In this document: in pieces, positions 36,129 through 48,524 of the stretch
Layout: every line of letters starts with the position of its first letter
Numbering within the stretch: the stretch's first letter is position 1
Source: Myrica gale
Taxonomy: Eukaryota > Streptophyta > Magnoliopsida > Fagales > Myricaceae
DNA: 64,000 nucleotides
Direction: 5' to 3'
Assembly: GCA_963930655.1 (NCBI GenBank)
Contig: OZ005609.1
Location: forward strand, 17,185,001 to 17,249,000
Position numbers and translations under genes: made by a program
The notes under the pieces: generated by a model
What the model saw: only the letters and a program-made list of their open reading frames with translations
Database searches by the model: none
What the model was told of the DNA's origin: nothing

Positions 36129-37043
36129 TCACATGGGATGGCTACGAGGAAGCGGTCCGCCGTCCATGGCGCCCTCATCTGCATTGACATCCTTAGCAAC
36201 ATGTGCTCCAGCCTGAGGAAGATAAGCTGCCTTGCGATTGAATGTACTATTACTTAATGGCCTAATTGGAGATCGTATCTTCTCATTAGGCAAAATAGGA
36301 ACACCAACAGCTACCAATTGTGTGAGATCAGCAATCCATGTGGGAGACCATCTCATTTGGATGTATACCGTGCATCTCGAAGTATCTGCTGAACAGTAAG
36401 AGCTGAGAGATCAATAGGAGTCCGACTTGCTACCATAACGAGAAAGAATCCGTGCTTGAAACTGTAGTCGAATCGGTGATGTTTCGGTGCCACGTCCCAA
36501 ACGATAATAAGATGAAGCACTAAGAATAATGATGTCAGATCTCGATGGCATATCAATATAGATGGCACGGTCATATCTGCACCCGTAACTTCCTTTCACA
36601 CTTCTTCTGTTGTCATGTCAAACGGAGGGCCAATGGTTGGGAATGTCGTCACCTTGGGTCTCAGTGATCCAATAAACTGAGCAATAATATTAGCGGATAG
36701 TGTGAAAAAAGACTCCCCTCACTTGGATAGTCAGCTCCTTAATATTAGCATCAACAGTGAGAACTTGTGGATAGAAGTCACACACAAGATCCACATATAC
36801 GTCACCAGTAGATTCGAGAAACTGAGCCCATCCCCTCTCATCAAAATTAGATTGTATGCTCCGACCTTCACACTCCAACTCGTTGAAATCACTCAAGGGA
36901 ACAACTCGCTCAAAAACAACTGGTCTCTTATAAATCAACGCTTGATGTTGAGCTAGAGACAATGACTCTCTAGGTTGAGCTGCTTGGGAAGATGAGTATG
37001 CACGTCTTCTTGGTGTCATTTTGAATGCTGCAAAAGAATTCAA
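36129..37043 (-). pseudogene. Putative plant transposon protein remnant
   Basis: The start is clear (KMTPRRRAYSSSQ), leading to VVFERVVPLSDFNELE, FDERGWAQFLESTGDVYVDL and VCDFYPQVLTVDANIKELTI and then VRGVFF. This pattern is, from recall, the 'putative plant transposon protein' domain found in plant transposable elements. Further pieces follow at 36574-36353 and 36356-36129 in other frames, so it is broken. Function is unknown; the domain has no assigned activity that I can confirm here. Confidence 0.55.
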
Positions 37044-37450
37044 GCTAATATTAATTCTTATATATTAAAAATAAAGTGATTATCTAAATAAAATTAAAAG
37101 GATACCTTCTATCTTACAATATGTTATTAATGATGTAGAACAATTCGTAAAATAAATATGAAACAACGTAATCTATTTTTACCTATATCTTCAATGATTT
37201 GTACTTATAAAATGTCTTTCTATCTTTTGAATTTTCTTGAACTCTCCATGTAAATAATTTTTCATTATACATTTTGAATAACTTGAACAATAGGGAAAAT
37301 TTTCTTTTTCTTTTTTTTTAATCAAGCTTGGAAACGCAACCAACAACAATATGGAAAAGCAAATACCAAACAAGTAGAACCAAGAACAATTTGAAACTTT
37401 CGTGCACGTGCTCAGGCAAAAAACATTACAAGTATCAAAACATCGTTTTG

Positions 37451-37525
37451 GGAAGTAGACGACGATTAGTTTTCAATCAAACCACATATCTTTGTTCGAA
37501 CGAAAACTAATCGTCGTCTACTTCC
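37451..37525. repeat. Perfect 24-bp inverted repeat
   Basis: Arms at 37451-37474 and 37502-37525 are perfectly complementary, separated by 27 bases that contain GTTCGAAC. The loop phrase CATATCTTTGTTCGAAC is repeated directly after the right arm at about 37527-37543. The stem carries the core GTAGACGACGATTAG. This could be a foldback made by template switching in the element. Confidence 0.9.
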
Positions 37526-38511
37526 CCATATCTTTGTTCGAACAACATTTGGACAGGTGTCACAAATCAATGGGTCCACAATAAACATGTGGCTAAATCC
37601 TGCGACCCCAGTTCGAACGACCGAAGCTTGTTCGAACAGGTTCAGGCGTTGCACGCAACGAATGGAGACGTTGCCTGCAACGCCTCATTCACCAACGAAC
37701 TAGGCTTCAAAACCTGCCACCTCTCGTTCGAACGAAAGTACATGTTAGAACTGGTTCAAGCGTTATAGGCAATGAAGAGACATTGGCTGCGATGCCTCAC
37801 TCACTAACAAACCAGAAATGAACACTTGTAACATTTGGTTCGACCAACGCTATGTTGTTCACACGGGTTCACCAACGAACCAGAAAGTAATGTGTCTCAT
37901 TCGTTCGAACCTGAACCGGCCTGTTGGAACAACTACAGATCAATATTCTTGGACGATGACAGGTCGTCGCAGATATTTCAATTCAGCAACGATTAGAACA
38001 TGTTGCAAAAACATATCGGTCAAACGACTATTTTAATTTTGCGACGAAAATGTTTTGTCACTAAAATATTCTATCCTACAACAACTAGATTATTTGCAAT
38101 GGAATTAGTTAAAGCATCACTGAATGTCAAACGGAAAGATGAGTTCGAACATGTTTTGGTGCACTAATTTATTAATTTAATGGATTTTTTTACCCGTTTG
38201 AACGGGTATGCTGTGTTGGAACGATTATTTTGGCGACATTTTTTTTGTTCGTCACTGAAAATGTTTTTATTTATGTGATCAGTGACGAAATCTCTATATC
38301 CTAGCGGAAAGATGAATTTCAGCGATGAAATTTATTTCGTCACTGAAAATTTCTTTGCTGAAATTCAGATATGTTGTATTGGATAAGGGAGTTTCTACAA
38401 CCCATGATTTTGATCCCCTTCAATATTTTCTTATTAATTATGAGTTTGATTCTATCAGTAATCCATATTATATAGTTGACATTTGTGTTATTTTTTATAG
38501 AACTTAGGATT

Positions 38512-41456
38512 ATGGCACTCGGGCATGGCAACCAAAGTTTTGAGGAGTTGCCTGAGAAAGGTGAAAACCAAATTCCTTCAAGTGTGGAAGCACCCAAAGT
38601 TGAATTGAAGCCTGTGTCTAAGGGTTTAAAGCATGTTTTCCTTGGTGCATGTGATACTTTTCCTGTTATTATCTCATCTGAATTGTCTGAGTCTCGGATG
38701 AGAAATTAATTTGGACCCTAAATGAGCATAAATCAGCCTTAGGTTGGAATATTGCTAATATAAAAGGTGTTAGTCCCTTGGTCTGTTCTCATAAAATAAA
38801 TTTGGAGGAAGGAACTAACCCTCGTAGAGACCCCCAACGTAGGTTTAATCCCACTATGAAAGAAGTAGTGAAGAATGAAGTGTTGAAACTATTAGATGCA
38901 GGAATCATATATCCTATTACTGATAGTAAATGGGTAAGTCCTACACAGGTTGTTCCTAAAAAGTCAGGTGTTACTATGGCGAAGAATGAACTATGAGAGT
39001 TAGTCCATACAAAACTTATCACTGGGTGGCGGATGTGCATTGATTACAGAAAATTGAATGCCACCACCCGGAAAGACCATTTTTCTCTCCCTTTTATTGA
39101 TCAAATTCTTGAGCGTGTAGCTAGTCATCCTTTCTACTATTTCTTGGATGATTATTTTGGTTATTATCAAATTGAAATCGCATTAGAAGACCATGATAAA
39201 ACCACTTTCACTTGTCCTTTTGGTACTTATGCTTTTCGTAGAATGCCATTTGGATTATGTAATTCACCTGCTACTTTTCAACGTTGCATGATGAGCATTT
39301 TTAGTGACATAGTTGAAAATTACACGGAAGTTTTTATGGATGACTTGATTTTTTTTACCTTCTTTTGATGTATGCATATTGAATTTAGAAAGAGTGTTGA
39401 CTCGTTGTAAGGAGAATGAATTAGTTTTGAATTGGGAAAAATGTCATTTTATAGTACCTTCAGGTATTTTCGGCATATTAGTTTTGATCAATCTAAGATT
39501 GAATTAACCTCTAAGTTGCCTACACCTAGGACAGTAAAGGATGTGAGATCCTTTCTTGGTCATGCGGGCTTTTATAGGTGGTTCATACAGAATTTTTCCA
39601 CCATATCTAGACCACTATGTGACCTCCTAGCTAAGGATGCCCCATTTGAGTGGACACAAGCTTGTCAATAGGCCTTTAAAATGCTACTTGGCAAGCTTAC
39701 CTCAACACCCATAATGCAGCCACCTGATTGGACTTTACCATTTGAGATTATGTGTGATGCTAGTGATTTTATTGTTGGTATTGTTCTTAGACAACGAAGG
39801 GAAGGGAGCCTTTTGTCATTTACTATGCTTGTAGAACTCTAAATAGTGCTCAGATGAATTACTACACCACTGAAAAAGAGTTGCTAGTTGTAGTGTTTGC
39901 TTTGGATAAGTTTCGTTCTTACTTAATTGGTTCTCCTATTATTATTTTCACAGACCATGCAGCCTTTAAGTACCTTCTTACAAAGAAGGATGCTAAGGCG
40001 CGACTAATACGGTGGATTTTAATTTTGCAGGAATTTGATATTACCATCAAAGAAAATAAAGGAGTGGAGAACGTAGTGGCTGACCATCTCTCGTGGCTCA
40101 CATTTGAGGACACATCTGACCACTTGCCAATCAGAGATGATTTTCCCGATGAGCATTTATTTTCTATTAATTCTCTACCATGGTTTGCTCATATTGTGAA
40201 TTATTTGGCTGCAGGTGAGATACCGGTGGATTGGAGCGCTCAAGACAAGAGGAAGTTCAAGACTGAGGTATGTAATTTCTATTGGGATGACCCTTTTCAT
40301 TTTAAATACAACATTGACCAAATTTTAAGGCTTTGCATCCCTGATGAAGAGATTGCTAGCGTCCTGGAATTTTGTCACTCACAAACTTGTGGGGGCCACT
40401 TTTCAATGAAGAAAAGTCCGCAAAAATTCTGCAGTGTGGATTTTATTGGCCCACCTTGTTTAAGGATGCAAACATTTATTGTCTTTCATGTGAAAAGTCT
40501 CAAAAGTTAGGAGCTTTGTCCCGTCATAATATGATGCCCTTAAACCCAATTTTAGTGATTGAAATTTTTTATTGTTGGGGGCATTGACTTTGTGGGGCCA
40601 TGTCCTCCTTCGTTTGGATATCAATATATTATTGTGGTAGTAAATTATGTGTCAAAATGGGTAGAGGCAGCAGCTTGCAGGAGCAATGATAACAGGACGG
40701 TAATTAAATTTCTCAAAGAGTGTTATCTCATTTTGGTACACCATGTGCTATCATTACTGACCGGGGTACACATTTTTGCAATCGTTCTTTTGAGGCTATG
40801 ATAAAAATTATGGGGTGGTACATAAGATCTCTACTGCCTACCACCCCAGACAAGTAGACATGTAGAACTTGCAAACAGGGAAATTAAACAAATTTTAGAA
40901 AAACGGTCAACCCAGATCGCAAGGATTGGTCTTTGAGACTAGTTGATGCGCTCAAGGCCTACTGTACGGCTTTCAAATCTCCCTTAGGCATGTCACCTTA
41001 TAGGCTTGTTTTTGGAAAGCCTTGCCACTTACTTGTGGAGCTCGAGCATCTTATTGGGCCATCAAGCATTTCAATTTTCATATGGGAGAAGTAGGTAAGC
41101 TTAGAAAATTTCAATTGACAGAGTTAGAGGACTTAAGAAATGATGCTTATGAGAAATCTAGAATCTATAAGGCTAAAATGAAAGCATTTCATGATAAAAA
41201 TATTTTGAGAAAAACGTTTAAGCCTAATGATCGAGAGTTCTTAAATGATTCTAGACTCTAAAAGCACCCAGGAAAACTTCGGTCTAGGTGGACCGACCCT
41301 TTTGTGGTGAGGGATGTTTTTGCCCATGGGGCGGTAGAAATAGAGGATCCTAAGGATGGTCGGATCTTTAAAGTAAATAGTCAACGCCTTAAAGTATTAA
41401 TAGATAGGCAAGTTCTGGAAGTGGAAGACATTCCACTTGTGGATCCGATCTATCAA
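38512..41456 (+). pseudogene. Athila-type pol with many stops
   Basis: Domains in order: a leader with LELKP-like spacing (38.5-38.7 kb); reverse transcriptase with CIDYRKLNATTRKDHF, FLDDYFGYYQI and FMDDL (catalytic box FMDD) at 39.03-39.37 kb; the thumb region at 39.43-39.67 kb; RNase H with [19 protein letters not shown] and [11 protein letters not shown] at 39.85-40.1 kb; and integrase with a zinc-binding and DDE part split over frames at 40.37-41.26 kb (IDFVGPCPPSFGYQYI). There are stops and shifts at about 38.71, 39.0, 39.37, 39.67, 40.43 and 40.80 kb. It cannot make an active polyprotein. Confidence 0.85.
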
Positions 41457-41461
41457 CCTTG

Positions 41462-43914
41462 TGTAATAGTCCGGACCGTGAAGACCTCAAGCGTTGTCTT
41501 ATAGTAATGGACGCTACTATTAGACTGAGGTTACGGCCAGGGGAGGATCATGAAAGCAACAAGATTCTAACTAAAGCACAAGTATAACCTTTTATTAATA
41601 ACGAAGTATTACAAAAGATAACCAACTTCATATAATGTACATACTAAAAAGAAAACTACAGCAGCGGAAAAACTAAGAAACATAAAACCTCTACTCCTTG
41701 CCATCATAATCACTTAAGTTTGTCGCACATGCTGACATAGTCATTCGAGTTTGGGTTAATCCACCTATGACCCCGGTCCTCCATCAGAACATTTAGGTCA
41801 CGTGTGACATAGACTCGAAAGGTCAGCTCCATAGTAATAAAGCCATGTTGAATGTCCTTGGTGAACTCAACTAATAAACCTCAAACATCTACTAAAGAAA
41901 TATTTAATAAACAACAGTGAGTCCAAATGACTCAGTAAAGCCAGCGGTTTATACACCAGAATAGCAGAAACAAGAACAAAATATTGAAGAAACCCGTTCA
42001 ACAATAAAATCTCAACAGAAGATGAAAGTAAATGAAAAGGCTCAATTCTTAAAATATGATCTTTTCCATTTTTCCATCACCACTCCTCTCACTCCTAGAG
42101 TGAATCATAGGGCCAGAGTGACGGGTACAAGTAACCTCCGTGTTTTGCGGCATTACTCCCAAAGTAGAACATGGTCCGTATTTTGTGGCATTACTCCAGA
42201 GTAAAATATGGTGTCCTCATAGAGGATATTTACGCGTACGATGGAGAGGCCAGAATGTCACAGCAAGTGAATGCATTCGCTTGTGCACAGTATTGTCACT
42301 TCTTCACAGTATGCGTTAAGTATATATGTCTCATGTCAACACCCAGTCATATCATTCATGATATGCAACACCTTAACCACACTTGAACATCAAATATTCC
42401 TTTCCAACGTACAAGTTTAGTATGCATGTCTCATATCAATATCCATACATCTCATTTATGATATGCAACACCTTAACTCATTCACATCATCACAACCTTA
42501 TAAAATATTTCTCAAACAAAACTTTGATTTCTCGGTTAAAAACCGGCTTAATCACCATGTAGAAAATACTCATTTTGACATAAAAAGTATTGAAATCAGA
42601 AGGAATATTTCAAAATAAATATGTTCACACTTTGAAAAACAACTTTTGGAAGAAATTTTGAGAAGAAACAGATCAAAGTAGAAAAACACTTTGAAAACGA
42701 ATCGAACTTTGACAATGATACTTTTTCAAAAAGACGAGCTTGTTCTTTGTCAAGAACATGAAGAACACGAAGAACATCAAGAACAATAGGAAGAATATAA
42801 CAACACTAATAACATCAAGAGATGTTTAGAATAAGAAATACAAGAGATTCACAAAAATCATCTTGTAAACTTGAATCGAAATCAAAGATAACCAACTAAA
42901 CTTTACCTCTAATGATGCTGGATCTTCACTAATCTTTTTCCTCCTCTTTATTCAACTTCACATCACTCTTGCTCTCAAGATTTAACTCACAAAAATTCAG
43001 ATTTAATGGTGTACTCTTCAAAGGTCGAAATCCACCCCTATTATTAGGAAAACACGGCTTGTTGCATTCCGACACGTGTCCAGCCTAACTAGGCTAGCTT
43101 TGGTGAGTGACTAGGCTACATTTCTCTCCTCTTGACACCTAGCAACCTACAGCAGCTGCATGGCAAGGCTATGGCCGAAATTTTCTGTATAGGTTTGATG
43201 AGTCGCCGCCTAGGTTCACCGATGGTCGACACCTCGTGCTTCCAAGGTTATAGCCTTTTGTGTCGTGCTTCTTGCATCGATTCGTCGTGCTTCTAGCTTT
43301 GATTTGTCATGCTTCCTTGGTGTCATATCTATCTACAATTTCATCTTTATCCACAATTCAATTGATAAGTTTCGCTAATCTTCTCAGAATTCCAACGATG
43401 TTCACTAATCAACCTAATTACTTCCAAAAACGTCCTACTTGCTTCCGAAACATAAAAAGTCTCCAAATTTGAACCATATTCTCGTGGATGATCCCCCAAC
43501 ATATTAAAAGACTAAAAATCATATGGTTCGGTTTTCGAGACAAAAACGTCCTACTTGCTTAAAAAAATTTATTGATCCAATACTAGCTCCTCAACATTCT
43601 GAACAATAACCTAGTTGCACGGGAACTCCAAATCTCACTAAATCATGTCCTAGTCAAGGTTTCGAGACTAAAACGACCAAAGAGCTTACAAAATTAAATT
43701 GATCCAATACGTGCTCTTCAACTTCCTCAACAATAACTCAGTTGCATGTGACTCCAATTCTCACTAAATTATGTCCTAAGCAAGGTTTCGAACTTAGTAT
43801 TTCAAGTACTAAATAATCTCTCTTAGTCATTAAGTATCCCCTAAACATACTACTAATCATACACACGATATTATGAACTATATGCATATGATGTTAAAAG
43901 CTCGGGCTACGACA
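41462..43914 (-). repeat. 2,453-bp solo LTR with TSD CCTTG
   Basis: The minus strand starts TGTCGTAGCCCGAGC and ends GGACTATTACA, with TG..CA borders. It is flanked by perfect 5-bp duplications CCTTG at 41457-41461 and 43915-43919. There is no internal region, so this is a solo LTR left by recombination between two LTRs. It interrupts the end of the Athila coding region just after INQP-like codons. The same family gives the partial LTR at 28812-29910. Confidence 0.9.
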
Positions 43915-43919
43915 CCTTG

Positions 43920-45519
43920 ACCACAACACGCAGGTATGTTTTTCTTTTGTTGTTTTGTTTCATTTTTGTTTGCTCTTATTTTCTTTCTTTCCCTTTTTTG
44001 TCGTTGTTTTTTGTGTTTTTGTATGCAGGTTAGTTTCATTGTTTCATTTCAGGTTACCATCTTTGGTGCTTAGCGAGCTACTCATGTCACTCATCAGTTG
44101 TATTCTACCCTTTTTCGCTACTCCCCATTCAATTTTAAGTCTTAAACATTGCAGACAATGTTTCATTTAGGTTGGGGTATTGGTGGTACAAATTCAGAAT
44201 TTAACATGCTTATTGGAACTCTGTGGCATATTTTCATGTGACAAAATTATTTATTTTTGAAATTTGCGTCACACGTGCATCCTTTTAACATGTGTACTCA
44301 TTCTCATTCATAGCCATCTTTATGAATTCACTGGACCCATCACAATCATTTTTGTTGAAGCATTCACAGAACCCCTAATGCATTCTTCCAAGCTTTGTGG
44401 TAAGATGGTGGTTTGACACATGTAGCAAGAGAACTCTTTTCCTTAAGTATTCATGTGAGTTTTGGAGAGGATTGAGAGCCTACAAATGCAGTAAAGTGTG
44501 ATAAGTGTTCTTTGATTTGTTTAATTGGGCACTTCTTTTAAGAATATCATTACATGGTTTGTGGTAAGATGATGGATATACTGGGGATATGACAAAGGTG
44601 AACTTAGGATCAACGTTTGAGCCTTTCAAGCTAACCCTTTCCATCATAGAATCCTAGTAGCCAACTTTGAGCCAATAAACACATATAGCTCTTTCTTTTC
44701 ATATGCCCACATCATCCATGCCTCTCCATATTGGAGTATAGCCAATACATTGATTTTTTCTACCCTTTTTACTTCCAAGTGTATACTATGTGTGAAATTT
44801 GCATTTTCTTTCTTTTGTGTTTCAAAAGTAAAATTCAAGGTTGGGTAGAAATGGCAAAAATACCAAAGTGGTGTATGTGTGTTCATAAAAAAAGAGGAAG
44901 AATAAGGAAAAGCATTATTATTTGACGATCTGAAAAGTTGGAGAGTACGTCAAGTGAGAAGTGTGGTCTGTTGAGATATTTAATAAGATTCCTCTTATAT
45001 GTACTTGGAAGTTTTTGAATCATTTTCATATTTTTTCATATAGCCCCGAACCCAAGCCACGTTACAACCTTTTGTGTTGACTGTTTTGATCCTAAGTAAG
45101 CTTTTGGGAAGAGTGGTGGAAGTCTCATTTGTTAGTGTTCCTATCATAAGATCATTGTTTGCTTGTTGTTTGTACATAATTGCCTAATTCCCAATGAGAG
45201 TGTGTGGACACCCATTGTCAACTCCATAAAGAGTATCCTCACATGAAACACTTTTATACCCGTGAGTTATGGAGTTGAACCTTTCACTTGAGATGTTCTT
45301 GATGTTGCATGTGTCAAGGCTTTTGGTTAGATGGATATAGTTTGGAACGCACACACAATATGTGGATTGCTATGGGCAGACTGCTTGTGATAGGATTATT
45401 GAATTCCTAAGATTGTTTTGATGCGTGAATCTAGAAAATGTGAATTGATGGGCAATTTTATTATTTTCTTAGTCTCTTTCATCTCTTTTGCATAAAAATT
45501 GATAGGGACTAGCAATAAG
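43920..45519 (+). other. Non-coding 3' interior of the Athila element
   Basis: T-rich leader-like sequence followed by CAGACAATGTTTCATTTAGG, a phrase I associate with the stretch after integrase in Athila/Tat elements, then about 1.3 kb without coding potential. No envelope-like reading frame is recognised. Confidence 0.5.
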
Positions 45520-45532
45520 AAAGTTGGGGGTA
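45520..45532 (+). other. Polypurine tract
   Basis: AAAGTTGGGGGTA sits directly before TGATGAGTGT, the LTR start. This is the expected site for priming plus-strand DNA in an LTR element. Confidence 0.7.
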
Positions 45533-46799
45533 TGATGAGTGTACGAAAGTACTCTCTTGATACCCTATTATTGGACTAAAATGCTAAAATATGAATAGAA
45601 ATAATTAGAATTAATGTGTATTCATGAATTGAGTATTTATTTACTTTGGGACACTCCTAAGCAGATTTTTATGCTTAATTTCAGGGTTTATAAGGGGGAC
45701 TTTCATGGGGTTGAGAGAAATTTGGATCACGAGAAAAAAAGAAAAGAAAAAGGATAACAAAAGGAAACTATAAGAAGTCCAAATCCGAAATTTTCTAGGA
45801 GAAAGCCTGGACATATTTTACTAGTTTGCTCGTAACTTTCCACTCACATATCAGATTGACACAATTTTTGATGCATTGCAACGCTAGCTTAAGGAGATAT
45901 AATTTCCTGTCAGATGGTATTTCTCTAATTAGGAAGTTTACCGGGTCAAATGTTGGACACAATCCAAGCCCGGAAACCAGAGGATATCATTTAGCGTTTT
46001 TATTATTATTCCGTTTTGTAGGGTTTTGTTGGGGAAATATATAAGCTAATCTTTTGATTGTAAACCGAGGGGAGGCAGACTTGAGAAGCAAAGGGTTTTT
46101 TTTCTCTAGAATTTGTTTTCGTTCATCTTAGTATGGAGAACTAAATTCTCAGGTGGGGCTAGGGATGAACTTGCACACTAGACAATATTTTCAATTCATT
46201 CTTAATTTATGTATTTGATTTTCAATTGCTAAAACTCTTTTATTTTATCATTCTCAATTCATTGTTGATATTTTCTTCTGTGAATAATCATATAATTTAT
46301 TCTGTTTATGGATTCAATCATGTTTTTTCTATTGAATGGATTAGTTCTTTGATTATGTTTCGATCAATTATTTATCTATATTGATTTACTTCTTTGCTGC
46401 AATATCACTTCATAAGTATATTATCGTCTTTGGGTTCTCTCAATAGGGATAATAATTTACGTATTCTAAAAAGTGGTGCATGATTTTGCAAAGGATACAT
46501 TTGGTTTAATTTTGGTTTATAAATTTATACCTTCCGATTGGGAATTTTGGGAATTGAGTTCCCAATTGAGTTATTCACTGAATTAAGAATAATTAAAATA
46601 CCGGAGTTGTGCAAGGGATTCCCGACGCTTTACTGTTCGTCAAATTTGTGTACTTTTCCGTTAGTCACACTACATCACTTTAATTTGCATTTAAAATTGA
46701 TCTTTGTTCTCCATTGATCATTTAATATTGAAAGGCTATGTAGCAACCCAAGAGGGAGGTGAATTGAGTTTTAATAAAATTTAACAATTTTCGGGAGAT

Positions 46800-47068
46800 T
46801 TAAAACACCAATCACAAAACATTGCTTTTGAGTTTAAAGACATCAGTTTCAAATCATCATCATCAAATTCATTTTCATCCTTCAATATACCTTCCTTGTT
46901 TCTAGGAAATCTAAGGCCTTTTGAGATTATTCTCCATACATCATAATCTATGGCTTGGATATAGATTCTCATTCTAGATTTCTAATTGTTATAACATGTT
47001 CCATTGAAGAGAGGTGGTCTATTTGTGGATTGACCTTCAACTAAGGAGGTACTAACAATGGTTGCCAT
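46800..47068 (-). pseudogene. Truncated copia gag start
   Basis: It starts with an ATG at 47068 (MATIVSTSLVEGQSTNRPP). A stop follows soon after, and the frame continues with RMRIYIQAIDYDVWRIISKG and LMSLNSKAMFC before running into LTR sequence. This is the N-terminal part of a plant copia gag (DUF4219/UBN2 type). The stop and the missing C-terminus make it inactive. Confidence 0.75.
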
Positions 47069-47900
47069 TAAAGGAGTTGAAACCTCAGCTCCGATACCAA
47101 TTGAAAGGCTATGTAGCAACCCAAGAGGGGGGTGAATTGAGTTTTAATAAAATTTAAGAATTTTTGGGAGATTTAAAACATCAATCACAAACAATCATTA
47201 TAAACCACTGCAGTAAAGAATAATAGAAATAATGAAACTTAAGGAGATAAGGGTTGAAGAGATGACACCGTAGTTTTTAGGTGCTTCGACCAAAATACTT
47301 GCCTACATCCACCCCCAAAGCTATTGACTTCCTTGGGCTTCCTTCACTATAATCGAATAGCAAGTACACCTTAGCTTCCGGGGTGCTAAGGAACCGTTAC
47401 AAAGCGTTTTCAAAGATCACGCTTAAACTCTTCACAAATCCTCACAACCTAGAGGATTTTTTCTACTCTCTCAAGTAGGACTTAGTGTTTACCCAACACT
47501 CTCAAGGTTTAAATAGAATGGGTACAAGGTGAAAACTCACGTATTGGCTCTTAAAGCCGAATATTCAAATATGAGGTACAAGGGTAGGAGAGAAGATGGA
47601 TTTACAATAGAAGACTTTAAATTTGATGGTGAAAGAGCAGGCCTTCTCAGTATGTGCGAAGCTTCTCTTTTCTTCAAAGCTTTCTCTCTTTTCTCAAATA
47701 GTTAGGTCAAGGAGTAATTGCAATTTCGTGCATGTGGGTGAGAGCTCTTGAATGTATTCAGCTACTGGTCTTTGAATTTAAACGAATTTATCTTCAACGG
47801 TTGATGGGGTAGGTGAGAAAGACGTTGGAAAGTTGCCCGTGAAACAAGGAACGTTTTAATGCGTCTAATGGCTTTCCGGAAAATCTTCAAACCCGTGTAA

Positions 47901-48131
47901 TGTGTCGACACTTCAACTAGCATCTACTGACACATAAAATTTGAACTAAAAATCAGTGATCGGGAGTCAGTGCAATGTGTCGACACTATAAGGTCAATGT
48001 GTCGACACATGTTTTGGTCAAAAACACATGTCTCGGGTGTAAGTGCATTGTGTCGACACATGTTTTTGCCTGAAAAAATAAGTCTCGGGTGTTAGTGAAT
48101 TGTGTCGACACATGCCCTGAATGTGTCAACA
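47901..48131. repeat. Five TGTGTCGACAC palindromes in the copia LTR
   Basis: The core TGTGTCGACAC(A) occurs at 47901, 47976, 47998, 48049 and 48101, with a degenerate sixth near 48122. Spacers carry the repeated phrases CTCGGGTGT and AAGTGCATTG. This is a short tandem array inside the LTR and may bind a transcription factor or simply be slippage-made. Confidence 0.85.
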
Positions 48132-48524
48132 CCTAAAAGTTCTGGAGACAAAAATCAGTATTTTTGAAGCTTTCAACCCATTCCAAAACAATTTTAAGTG
48201 TCTTATCTCTTGAAGAGATTATCAAGTATTATGTGAAAAGATCTTTAAGAACATTAAGAAGATTTTTAGAGAGATAAACTCAATCCTATTGAAATATAAC
48301 TTGGAATTTGTGGATTGTTTAAAAGGATTCTAAAGTCCTCAAATACTTAGAAACTTTTGTTATCATCAAAATCATTTATGGATTGTTTGAAAGACAACCT
48401 TGGGCTAACAAATATTTTTCTTTAGTTTCTTTTTTCCTTTTTCTATTCTTTTAATTTGTCTCTTTGTGGAATCGACACCCCAAAGTTGTGCTACAACTAC
48501 CGCATTACTCTTTGGGCGTAATCA

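Larger units (their letters stand above)
35100..38330. mobile_element. DNA-transposon-like zone with TTCGAA palindromes
   Basis: About ten copies of GTTCGAAC or close variants lie in two clusters, near 35.2-35.4 kb and 37.49-38.15 kb, on both sides of a transposon-associated reading frame (36129-37043). The right side also has inverted phrases such as CAGTGACGAAAT with ATTTCGTCACTG at 38.28-38.35 kb. Repeats crowded at both ends around a coding core are typical of CACTA-type elements. CACTA ends themselves were not found, so the class is inferred. Confidence 0.45.
46729..48410 (-). mobile_element. Internally deleted copia element, TSD AATAT
   Basis: Flanked by AATAT at 46724-46728 and 48411-48415. 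On the minus strand: a full 5' LTR (48410-47102, 1,309 bp), two bases, a primer-binding site TGGTATCGGAGC (47099-47088; initiator-Met tRNA type), a short gag start with an in-frame stop (47068 down to about 46855), then a direct fusion to the last 100 or so bases of the 3' LTR. Everything from mid-gag to the 3' LTR is gone. The 3' LTR end (GGTTGCTACATAGCCTTTCA) matches the 5' LTR end. Confidence 0.9.
38476..48524 (+). mobile_element. Athila-type Ty3 element, 5'-truncated and nested
   Basis: A plus-strand element with pol in the order reverse transcriptase, RNase H, integrase (Ty3 order). There is a long non-coding stretch after integrase, a polypurine tract at 45520-45532 and a 3' LTR. Protein phrases resemble the Athila lineage. 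The 5' LTR and gag are missing. Two later insertions lie inside: a solo LTR (41462-43914) and a small copia element (46729-48410). Removing both shortens it by roughly 4.1 kb. Confidence 0.75.
45533..48524 (+). repeat. Athila 3' LTR, split by a copia element
   Basis: It begins TGATGAGTGTACG after the polypurine tract and seems to end near GGGCGTAATCA at 48524. Without the inserted 46729-48410 element and one duplicate of its target, the LTR is about 1.3 kb. The right border is set by TG/CA and is less sure than the left. No target duplication can be tested because the 5' LTR is missing. Confidence 0.6.
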
